Shown here piece after piece: positions 28,112 to 35,376 of a DNA stretch of 35,376 bases; position 1 is the first letter of the stretch, and each line of letters begins with the position of its first letter. The notes under the pieces were generated by a model. That model searched no databases and was not told the DNA's origin. It was given only the letters and a program-made list of their open reading frames with translations. Location of the stretch: NCBI GenBank assembly GCA_012520035.1, contig JAAYOY010000107.1:1-35376 (forward strand), given 5' to 3'. The DNA comes from Bacillota bacterium. Its GTDB lineage: Bacteria; Bacillota; Dethiobacteria; DTU022; UBA8154. The translations under genes were made by a program, and so were the position numbers.

Positions 28112-29449
28112 TTGTTATTCAGCGGACTGTCGGAGAAGCTGCAGGATACTTTTCGTAAACTGCGTGGAAAAGGTAAATTAACTGAAAAAGATGTTGACTC
28201 TGCATTGCGGGAAGTTCGGCTGGCACTTCTCGAGGCAGATGTAAGTTATAAGGTTGTAAAGCAATTTGCCGCTTCGCTTAAAGAAAAGGCTCTCGGGGCA
28301 GAGGTCTTAAAAAGCCTTACACCCGGACAGCAGGTTGTTAAAATTGTACATGCCGAACTGGTTAAGCTTATGGGAGAGACGCAGAGCAAAATCTCCCCTG
28401 TTGATAATCCTCCCGGAGTGGTTATGCTGGTAGGGTTGCAGGGCTCGGGGAAAACCACTTCTGCTGCAAAGCTGGCCCGTTTATTGAAAAAAAACGGTCA
28501 TAATCCTCTGCTGGTGGCAGGCGATATTTACCGTCCGGCTGCAATTAAACAGCTGGAAGTGCTCGGAAAAGAAATTGCCGTTCCTGTTTTCAGCCTCGGT
28601 AAGGAGGATCCGGTAATCATTATTACCCAGGCTTTGAAAGAGGCGGGCAAAGTAGGAAACGATTATGTTATTTTAGATACGGCCGGCAGGCTTCATATTA
28701 ATGAAGAGCTGATGGATGAATTGATCAGAATTAAGAAAAAAACCAATCCGTTGGAAATCCTGCTGGTCGTGGATGCAATGACAGGACAGGATGCTGTAAA
28801 TGTAGCGCAGGCGTTTCACGAGCAGCTCGGGTTGACCGGAGTGATCCTTACCAAGCTGGACGGTGACACCCGTGGTGGAGCGGCGCTTTCCGTCAGGGCT
28901 GTGACTAACTGCCCGATTAAATATGTCGGGACCGGTGAGAAATTTGAAGCGTTTGAACCTTTTTATCCGGACAGGATGGCATCCAGAATATTGGGTATGG
29001 GTGATGTGCTCTCGTTAATTGAAAAAGCGGAGGCTGTAGTCGACGAAGGAAAAAGACAGATTCTAGAAAAGAAGCTGCGCAGCCAGTCTCTGACTCTGGA
29101 AGACTTTCTGGAACAGCTGGGACAGATAAAACAGATGGGTCCTCTGGAAGATCTTCTGGGAATGATACCCGGGCTAAACAGGGCCGGTAAACAGTTAAAA
29201 TCGCTTTCCTTAGATGAGAAGCAACTGGTGCAGGCGGAAGCCATAATCCAATCCATGACCAGGGAAGAACGCCTGCACCCGGAGATAATTAACAGTAGCA
29301 GGAGACGGCGTATTTCCCTGGGCAGCGGAACAACAGTACAGGATGTCAACAGGCTTTTAAAACAATTTGAGCAGATGAAAAAAATGTTGAAGCAGATAAA
29401 CGCTTTGGAGAAAGGAAAGCACAAACGCAGGGGAATGTTTCCCTTTTAA
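28112..29449 (+). CDS. ffh: Signal recognition particle protein Ffh
   Basis: GLQGSGKTTSAAKLA, DTAGRLHINEELMDEL, TKLDGDTRGGAALS, C-terminal M domain. Confidence 0.97.
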   Translation: MLFSGLSEKLQDTFRKLRGKGKLTEKDVDSALREVRLALLEADVSYKVVKQFAASLKEKALGAEVLKSLTPGQQVVKIVHAELVKLMGETQSKISPVDNPPGVVMLVGLQGSGKTTSAAKLARLLKKNGHNPLLVAGDIYRPAAIKQLEVLGKEIAVPVFSLGKEDPVIIITQALKEAGKVGNDYVILDTAGRLHINEELMDELIRIKKKTNPLEILLVVDAMTGQDAVNVAQAFHEQLGLTGVILTKLDGDTRGGAALSVRAVTNCPIKYVGTGEKFEAFEPFYPDRMASRILGMGDVLSLIEKAEAVVDEGKRQILEKKLRSQSLTLEDFLEQLGQIKQMGPLEDLLGMIPGLNRAGKQLKSLSLDEKQLVQAEAIIQSMTREERLHPEIINSSRRRRISLGSGTTVQDVNRLLKQFEQMKKMLKQINALEKGKHKRRGMFPF

Positions 29450-29505
29450 AAATTTAGGAATAATAATTTTGAAATGATAATAAAAACTCAGGGAGGTGTT
29501 TGTTT

Positions 29506-29754
29506 TTGTCAGTACGTATTCGTTTAAAGAGAATGGGAGCAAAGAAAAGACCTTTTTACCGTATTGTAGTTGCAGATTCCCGTGTTCCCCGGGATGGAAG
29601 GTTTATTGAGGAGATAGGTTATTATAATCCCCTTACTGAACCAAAGACAATTAAGGTTGATATGGAAAAGGCCCAAAAGTGGATATCCCTGGGGGCTCAG
29701 CCTTCTGATACTGTAAAGGTTTTATTTGCTCAAGCCGGATTCCAGAAAAAATAA
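29506..29754 (+). CDS. rpsP: 30S ribosomal protein S16
   Basis: [44 protein letters not shown] 29506 after gggaggtg. Confidence 0.97.
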   Translation: MSVRIRLKRMGAKKRPFYRIVVADSRVPRDGRFIEEIGYYNPLTEPKTIKVDMEKAQKWISLGAQPSDTVKVLFAQAGFQKK

Positions 29755-29779
29755 CTGTAGTGCTAGGAGTGATTTCTCA

Positions 29780-30010
29780 ATGAAAGAATTAGTAGAACTA
29801 ATAGCCAAATCGCTTGTGGATTATCCTGAGCAGGTAGATGTTAAACAGGTTGAAGGGGAACATTCGATAATACTGGAACTAAGGGTTGCTCCGGATGATA
29901 TGGGAAAAGTAATTGGAAAACAGGGTCGTATAGCCAAAGCTATTCGTACAGTTGTTAACGCTGCAGCCGTAAAGGATAAGAAACGGGTAATGGTGGAAAT
30001 TGTGCAATAG
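29780..30010 (+). CDS. khpA: KH-domain RNA-binding protein KhpA
   Basis: MKELVELIAKSLVDYPEQVDV...GKVIGKQGRIAKAIRTVV. Confidence 0.94.
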   Translation: MKELVELIAKSLVDYPEQVDVKQVEGEHSIILELRVAPDDMGKVIGKQGRIAKAIRTVVNAAAVKDKKRVMVEIVQ

Positions 30011-30016
30011 GAAGAA

Positions 30017-30553
30017 ATGCCGATGTCTTTGCAGATGACGACTATTGGAAAAGTTATTTCTCCTTTTGGAATAAAAGGGGAAGTAAAAGTATATCCCTAT
30101 TCAGATTTTTTGGACCGTTGTTACCTCCTGAAAAAAGTTAAATTGGAAGGAGAAAACTACTGCGGTTTTAAAGAAGTATTAAAAGCTTATATTCATCAAA
30201 AATTATGGGTGTTTCATTTTGAAGGCTGCAATAGCAGGGACGATGCCCGTGAGTTGTATGGGCTTCTGGTAAAAATTTTTTCTTCGGAGAGGGTGCCGCT
30301 GCCCCCGGGGGAGTATTATTTAGATCAGATTATTGGTCTGAAAGCCTTTACGGTTGAGGGCAGAAAACTGGGTTATGTGAAAGATATCATCAGATCCAGC
30401 AATGACATTTATGTAATTAGCAATCAGGAAGCAGGGGAAGAGGCCGGTAAAAGAAAGGATATTCTTATTCCTGCTTTAAAAACAGTGGTGAAAGAGATAA
30501 ACCTTGAAAAAGGGACTATCCTTATAGATCCTTTGCCTGGTCTTTTGGATTAG
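30017..30553 (+). CDS. rimM: 16S rRNA processing protein RimM
   Basis: IGKVISPFGIKGEVKVYPYSD N-terminal motif; C-terminal PRC-barrel (LIPALKTVVKEINLEKGTILIDPLPGLL). Confidence 0.94.
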   Translation: MPMSLQMTTIGKVISPFGIKGEVKVYPYSDFLDRCYLLKKVKLEGENYCGFKEVLKAYIHQKLWVFHFEGCNSRDDARELYGLLVKIFSSERVPLPPGEYYLDQIIGLKAFTVEGRKLGYVKDIIRSSNDIYVISNQEAGEEAGKRKDILIPALKTVVKEINLEKGTILIDPLPGLLD

Positions 30554-30591
30554 AAAGCAATGAAAGATAATAAAACAGGGTGTGTGGCGCT

Positions 30592-31332
30592 GTGCTGATC
30601 GATATTATTACCGCTTTTCCGGCATTGTTTGGCGGTGTTTTCAGTGAAAGCATGGTCAAAAGGGCTCAGGAAAAAGAACTGGTTGAGATCAGGATTAATG
30701 ACCTGAGGGATTATTCCGATGACAGGTTCCGCAGGGTTGATGATTATCCTTACGGCGGAGGGCCGGGGATGATTTTAAAACCGGAGCCTTTCTTTAAAGC
30801 TGTATCGGCTGTTAAAAATAAATCCCCGGAGTCGGTGTTAAGCAGAACAATTCTCATGTCACCCCAGGGAGAGTTATTGAACCAGCATAAATTGAAAGGG
30901 TTGCGAAAATTTGACCATCTAATTATTCTCTGCGGGCACTATGAAGGTGTGGATGACAGGGTGCGGCTGTTTTTGGCGGATGAGGCGATATCCATTGGGG
31001 ATTATGTTCTTACCGGCGGTGAAATACCCGCCATGGTGCTGGTAGATGCTCTTGTTCGTCTGCTTCCGGGGGTCCTGAAACCTCCCTCTTTGGAGGACGA
31101 ATCTTTTACCGACGGGCTGTTGGAGTATCCCCAGTATACGCGCCCGCAGGAATACGAAGGGATGTCTGTCCCGGACGTATTATTATCAGGTAACCACGAA
31201 AAAATCAGGAATTGGCGATACAATGAAGCGTTAAAGCTCACATCCCTGTACCGGCCGGAATTGCTGCATAAAAAAGGAATTGCTGCTGAGAAGATAAGTG
31301 CTCCGGACAAAAAAGGCCGTCCGGATGAGTAA
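30592..31332 (+). CDS. trmD: tRNA (guanine-N1)-methyltransferase
   Basis: DYPYGGGPGMILKPEP, GHYEGVDDRV, YVLTGGEIPAMVLVDA knot motifs; GTG 30592. Confidence 0.96.
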   Translation: MLIDIITAFPALFGGVFSESMVKRAQEKELVEIRINDLRDYSDDRFRRVDDYPYGGGPGMILKPEPFFKAVSAVKNKSPESVLSRTILMSPQGELLNQHKLKGLRKFDHLIILCGHYEGVDDRVRLFLADEAISIGDYVLTGGEIPAMVLVDALVRLLPGVLKPPSLEDESFTDGLLEYPQYTRPQEYEGMSVPDVLLSGNHEKIRNWRYNEALKLTSLYRPELLHKKGIAAEKISAPDKKGRPDE

Positions 31333-31385
31333 AACGGGGTACTGCTGCCCGGTGGCGGGTAAAATGAGCGAGGCAGTTGAAATTA

Positions 31386-31414
31386 TTGTTTGTTGGGGGA
31401 TTATATGATATAAT
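31386..31414 (+). promoter_or_regulatory. Candidate sigma-A promoter upstream of rplS
   Basis: TTGTTT (31386-31391), 17 bp, TATAAT (31409-31414). Confidence 0.6.
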
Positions 31415-31473
31415 GTCCCTCGGCGTTCTTAGAAGAAGTAAGGTATTTGGCAAGTTGAAAGGAGTTGGCGTAG

Positions 31474-31818
31474 ATGAATTTAATCGATTATGTCGAAAAA
31501 GATTATTTAAAGGAGAAGATTACCCCTTTCTCTCCCGGTGATATGGTAAGGGTTCATTTTAAAGTAGTAGAAGGTAACAGGGAAAGAATTCAGATTTTTG
31601 AGGGTGTAGTAATTCAGCGCAAGGGCAGCGGATTGAAGGAGAGTTTTACTGTTCGCCGTATTTCCTACGGGGTGGGAGTGGAGAGATCATTTCCGTTGCA
31701 CTCGCCTAAAATAGAAAAAATTGAAGTTGTTCGGAAGGGTCTGGTCCGGCGTTCAAAATTGTATTACCTGCGCAAACTAAGGGGTAAAGCCGCCCGGATA
31801 AAGGAAGCTAGGAGATAA
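31474..31818 (+). CDS. rplS: 50S ribosomal protein L19
   Basis: [54 protein letters not shown]. Confidence 0.97.
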   Translation: MNLIDYVEKDYLKEKITPFSPGDMVRVHFKVVEGNRERIQIFEGVVIQRKGSGLKESFTVRRISYGVGVERSFPLHSPKIEKIEVVRKGLVRRSKLYYLRKLRGKAARIKEARR

Positions 31819-31860
31819 ACTTGCAGGGCTTTTTTTATCATGAAAAGAGGCGACTTACAC

Positions 31861-32418
31861 ATGGATAGTGATCTCAATAGAGAATGCAAACCTGAAGAAG
31901 ATAAGAGGCATTCTGTACAAAAAGAAATAAAAGAATGGGCCAGGTCTATTATCCTGGCTGTAATTCTGGCTGTGATTATCAGGCTGTTCTTCCTGGAGGT
32001 TTTTTTGGTGGAGGGGTCGTCGATGTTCCCCACCTTGCAGCACCACGAGCGGTTAATTGTTAATAAAGTGACTTACTATCTGAGTGAGCCGCAGAAAGGC
32101 GATATCATTGTCTTTAATTTTTCTCCCCGGCGGGATTTCATTAAAAGAGTAGTTGCTCTGGAGGGCGATGTTGTAGAACTCATTGACGGCCGTCTCTTTA
32201 TTAATAACGAGCGCATTAATGAACCTTTCATAGAAAATCACAGTATAACGGATTTTGGTCCGGTAGTAGTTCCGGAGGGACATGCTTTTGTCCTTGGAGA
32301 TAACAGGAGCAACAGCATGGATAGCAGGGATTCTGCAGTTGGCTGTGTTTCCCTGGATAAAGTAAAGGGCAAAGCTTTCCTCGTTTTCTGGCCGCCATTT
32401 AATGCGAGACTGCTTTAA
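31861..32418 (+). CDS. lepB: Signal peptidase I
   Basis: N-terminal TM, VEGSSMFPTL (Ser), DFIKRVVAL (Lys), GDNRSNSMDSRDSAVGCV. Confidence 0.95.
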   Translation: MDSDLNRECKPEEDKRHSVQKEIKEWARSIILAVILAVIIRLFFLEVFLVEGSSMFPTLQHHERLIVNKVTYYLSEPQKGDIIVFNFSPRRDFIKRVVALEGDVVELIDGRLFINNERINEPFIENHSITDFGPVVVPEGHAFVLGDNRSNSMDSRDSAVGCVSLDKVKGKAFLVFWPPFNARLL

Positions 32419-32442
32419 GACGCCAGGTGGTGAACCCTGAAA

Positions 32443-33312
32443 ATGACAAAGAACTGTTACCCCGGCAAAATGCTGAAAGAAGAGCGAAGATTAAAAGAAA
32501 ACCTTAAATTTATTGATCTTGTTCTCGAGGTGGTTGATGCCCGCCTTCCCCTTGCCGGAAGGAATGAGAGGCTGCAAAAGATGCTGGGCGGGAAAAAAAT
32601 AATTACCATTCTTAATAAATCTGACCTTGCAGATAAAGAAATAACGGGCCGCTGGCTGAGTGTATTGGCCGGTGATAAAGGGCCCGTTTTAGCTTTTGAT
32701 GCCAAAAAAATGGGTGGCGTTAAAAAACTGGAAAACCTGCTTCTGGCAAACCGCCCGCAAAGTATTAAGTACAGGCGACCGCTGCGCTTAATCGTAGTCG
32801 GTATACCCAACACAGGAAAATCCACGATTATCAACCGGCTGGCAGGTAAGTTTGCCTTAAGAACGGGTGAAAAACCCGGAATAACCAGAGGCCCGCAATG
32901 GCTGAGATTGAGGTCTGGCTGGGAGATGCTGGACACCCCAGGTCTGTTGCCTCCCAGCTTGAAGGGCAAAAGTGCAGCGAGCGTTTTTGGACTTGCGGCT
33001 ATCGGTTCGCTTGATATTGATTCCTACGATGAAGAAGAAGTTGTCCTGTGGTTGCTGGAGCGTTACCTGTCCGGTGAAAAAACTCGCCGCTCCCTGTTTG
33101 ATTGTTATTCGCTGGGGAGCGAGGATATACTCGATGTGTCCGGAGATCTGCTGTATGCCATTGGGGCGCGGCGGGGATGTTTAATAAAAGGCGGCCAGGT
33201 GGATAAAAAGAAAACGGCCCGGATTGTGCTGCGGGATTTCAGGAAGGGGACACTTGGGCGTATAAGCCTGGAAAAGCCGGAGGATTACAATGGGACACTT
33301 TCTGAGAGATAA
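32443..33312 (+). CDS. rbgA: Ribosome biogenesis GTPase RbgA/YlqF
   Basis: Circularly permuted order: LNKSDLAD, then GIPNTGKSTIINRLAG, then DTPGLLPP. Confidence 0.95.
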   Translation: MTKNCYPGKMLKEERRLKENLKFIDLVLEVVDARLPLAGRNERLQKMLGGKKIITILNKSDLADKEITGRWLSVLAGDKGPVLAFDAKKMGGVKKLENLLLANRPQSIKYRRPLRLIVVGIPNTGKSTIINRLAGKFALRTGEKPGITRGPQWLRLRSGWEMLDTPGLLPPSLKGKSAASVFGLAAIGSLDIDSYDEEEVVLWLLERYLSGEKTRRSLFDCYSLGSEDILDVSGDLLYAIGARRGCLIKGGQVDKKKTARIVLRDFRKGTLGRISLEKPEDYNGTLSER

Positions 33313-34084
33313 TCTTTCTTCGCTAACAATCAACGAAATTAAGGCTTATCTTTTTTCAAAAGAAGAGCTCTCTGCCCGCGAATTGAGCATTCTTAAAAGC
33401 GATCAGCGCAAAGGCGTGCAAAAGCTTCTTTCCTCGTTTCTTAAGCAGAGGGAAAAGGCCCGAAGCGAGGAGGAACATTTACATAAATTGATGGCGAAAG
33501 AACGGTTATTGCATGAGCAGGGCTATGAGCTGATAGCCGGGGCAGATGAAGCCGGAAGGGGCCCCCTGGCCGGGCCGGTTGTGGCGGCGGCGGTAATACT
33601 GGATCCGGGAAAGAATTGCTGGGCTGGAATTAATGATTCCAAACAGCTTGCTCCGCAGGCGAGAGAAGAGCTGTATGAGATTGTGACAGCAAACGCAAAA
33701 GCCGTTGCTATAGGGGTGGCGGATGTTCCTTTGATAGATGAAATCAACATATATCATGCTTCGCTGCGAGCCATGCGGCTGGCGGTTGAAAAGCTGTTGC
33801 CGCAGCCGGATTATGTTCTCTTCGACGGTTTTAACGTTCCCGGGGTGGATCTGCCGCAGGAGGCAGTGATCGGCGGTGATGCCCTGTGCCTTTCAATTGC
33901 GGCCGCCTCTATTGTTGCCAAGGTAACCAGGGACAAGATCATGCTGGAGTACGACAGAGAATACCCCGGTTACGGATTTGACAGAAATAAAGGCTACTCT
34001 ACCGCCGAGCACAGGGAAGCTATAAAAACCCTGGGGTTATCACCTATCCACCGCAGGACATTCCAATGCTATAAAGACAGATAA
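33290..34084 (+). CDS. rnhB: Ribonuclease HII
   Basis: IAGADEAGRGPLAGPVVAAAVIL, NDSKQL, SIAAASIVAKVTRD, GYGFDRNKGYST. Confidence 0.97.
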   Translation: MGHFLRDNLSSLTINEIKAYLFSKEELSARELSILKSDQRKGVQKLLSSFLKQREKARSEEEHLHKLMAKERLLHEQGYELIAGADEAGRGPLAGPVVAAAVILDPGKNCWAGINDSKQLAPQAREELYEIVTANAKAVAIGVADVPLIDEINIYHASLRAMRLAVEKLLPQPDYVLFDGFNVPGVDLPQEAVIGGDALCLSIAAASIVAKVTRDKIMLEYDREYPGYGFDRNKGYSTAEHREAIKTLGLSPIHRRTFQCYKDR

Positions 34085-34180
34085 GTATGGCAAAGCGGGT
34101 GTGTACGGCAGGTAAGTATGGATAAGGGTACAATTAAAGGAGCCGTCTTATCGGCTTAACGATCTATCGGAACAGTTTAT

Positions 34181-34212
34181 TTTACTATGGTGGTAGTAAA
34201 TATAACGTTATA
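34181..34212. promoter_or_regulatory. Adjacent palindromes upstream of yraN
   Basis: TTTACTA (34181-34187) N6 TAGTAAA (34194-34200), directly followed by perfect 12-bp palindrome TATAACGTTATA (34201-34212). Confidence 0.45.
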
Positions 34213-34228
34213 AAAAGGGGCTTTTGTC

Positions 34229-34606
34229 TTGCAAAGAGATGCGGGATATAAAAAGAAAATGGGCGCCCTGGGCGAAAAAATCGCCGGGGAATACTTAATA
34301 AATACGGAAGGCTACAAAATAGTTGCCAGAAACTATACCTGCCCCCTTGGAGAGCTGGATATCGTAGCTTATGATGGTGAAACGCTTGTTTTTGTAGAGG
34401 TCCGGTCCGGTAGCACTCTTTCGGTGGGTTATGCCGAAGAATCGATCGGTTTTCGCAAACAAAAGAAGTTGCGGCAGCTTGCCGCTTATTATTTAAAGGA
34501 GAAGGGAATGCCCGATTGTTTATGCCGTTTTGATGTGGTTATTGTATTGTTCGAGAGGGGAAGATCGAGCGCAAAGGAAATAAAACTGTTAAAAAACGCG
34601 TTCTAA
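34229..34606 (+). CDS. yraN: UPF0102 / YraN family endonuclease-like protein
   Basis: GEKIAGEYLINTEGYKIVARNYTCPLGELDIVAYDGETLVFVEVRSG (D...ExR nuclease-fold motif). Confidence 0.93.
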   Translation: MQRDAGYKKKMGALGEKIAGEYLINTEGYKIVARNYTCPLGELDIVAYDGETLVFVEVRSGSTLSVGYAEESIGFRKQKKLRQLAAYYLKEKGMPDCLCRFDVVIVLFERGRSSAKEIKLLKNAF

Positions 34607-34630
34607 TAATATGTTGAAAGGTGATTGAGG

Positions 34631-35376
34631 TTGCTATCAAAGGTTACCGGCTGCGCCCTTATCGGCATAGAAGGATATGAAGTGTTCGTAGAGACAGACG
34701 TAAGCCGGGGGTTGCCCAATTTTCACCTGGTAGGGCTGGCTGCCCCTTCGGTTAAAGAGGCCAGGGAGAGGGTTCGCGCAGCAATCGCAAACAGCGGTTT
34801 TAAGTTTCCTTCCAAACGTATTACCGTTAACCTTGCCCCTGCCGATTTAAAGAAAGACGGCTCCGCTTTTGATCTGGCGATTGCTGTAGGAATACTGGCC
34901 GCAACCGGACAGGTTCCCGAGACTGCCCTGCAGCAAAAAGTCTTTGCCGGTGAACTTTCCCTGGACGGGGAGTTAAGGGAGATTCCCGGAACAATGGCTA
35001 TCGCCGCTTCTATAAAAAAACGGGCTGAAATGAAGAATACCCTGGAGCTAATCGTGCCGAGGGGGAATGCCCTGGAGGCCTCTATGGTTGGTGGAGTTCC
35101 GGTAAAGGGTGTTTCAAATTTAAGAGAGCTTGCCGCCTACCTGAAAGGGGATGAAAGCCTGCCGGAAATCTCATGCGGCCTGCCGGATGATATTCTTAAA
35201 AATGGGGGAAACAGCGAACAGCCCGATTTTAAAGAAGTAAAAGGCCAGATAATGGCAAAAAGGGCGCTGGAGATCGGGGCTGCCGGCGGGCACAATGTCC
35301 TCTTGACGGGGCCGCCAGGCACGGGCAAAACGATGCTGGCGCGCAGGATCCCTTCGATTTTGCCTTCCATGACACT
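34631..35376 (+). CDS. comM: YifB/ComM-family Mg-chelatase-like AAA+ ATPase, 3' truncated by window edge (absent from ORF track because it has no stop)
   Basis: TTG start; LSKVTGCALIGIEGYEVFVETDVSRGLPNFHLVGL..., VNLAPADLKKDGSAFDLAIAVGIL, GHNVLLTGPPGTGKTMLARRIPSILP. Confidence 0.93.
   Translation, partial: MLSKVTGCALIGIEGYEVFVETDVSRGLPNFHLVGLAAPSVKEARERVRAAIANSGFKFPSKRITVNLAPADLKKDGSAFDLAIAVGILAATGQVPETALQQKVFAGELSLDGELREIPGTMAIAASIKKRAEMKNTLELIVPRGNALEASMVGGVPVKGVSNLRELAAYLKGDESLPEISCGLPDDILKNGGNSEQPDFKEVKGQIMAKRALEIGAAGGHNVLLTGPPGTGKTMLARRIPSILPSMT

Noticed and set aside
31819-31860. cagggcttttttta after rplS as a terminator
   Set aside because: T-run present but I could not find a convincing preceding stem.

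Overview
This window is a mostly collinear, plus-strand housekeeping block from a low-to-mid-GC Clostridia-like Firmicute (taxonomy inferred from gene order and protein style only). Order: 3' part of a PASTA Ser/Thr kinase - rsgA - rpe - ribD-ribE-ribBA-ribH - polA - mutM - coaE - lytic transglycosylase; then a small accessory-like patch (minus-strand ArgA-like GNAT, plus-strand stand-alone LigD-type 3'-phosphoesterase + macrodomain, minus-strand lactate permease, PaaI-type thioesterase, NusG-II-domain protein); then DUF177 - rpmF - plsX - fabH - fabD - fabG - acpP - fabF - rnc - smc - ftsY - ylxM - ffh - rpsP - khpA - rimM - trmD - rplS - lepB - rbgA - rnhB - yraN - 5' part of a comM/YifB Mg-chelatase-like gene. 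I see no CRISPR array, transposon, prophage, rRNA or tRNA. I do not find a clearly novel multi-gene system. The best candidates for a second look are the two-gene LigD-PE/macrodomain cassette, an inverted repeat centred on the -10 of a strong promoter upstream of ylxM-ffh, tandem palindromes upstream of yraN, a possible ACG start for rnc (and CTG start for rsgA), a cryptic CxC micro-ORF resembling half of a CDGSH iron-sulfur motif, and a strong U-tract-less hairpin between acpP and fabF. Start positions were adjusted by eye using Shine-Dalgarno spacing and known N-termini; all function calls come from recognised motifs, not database searches.
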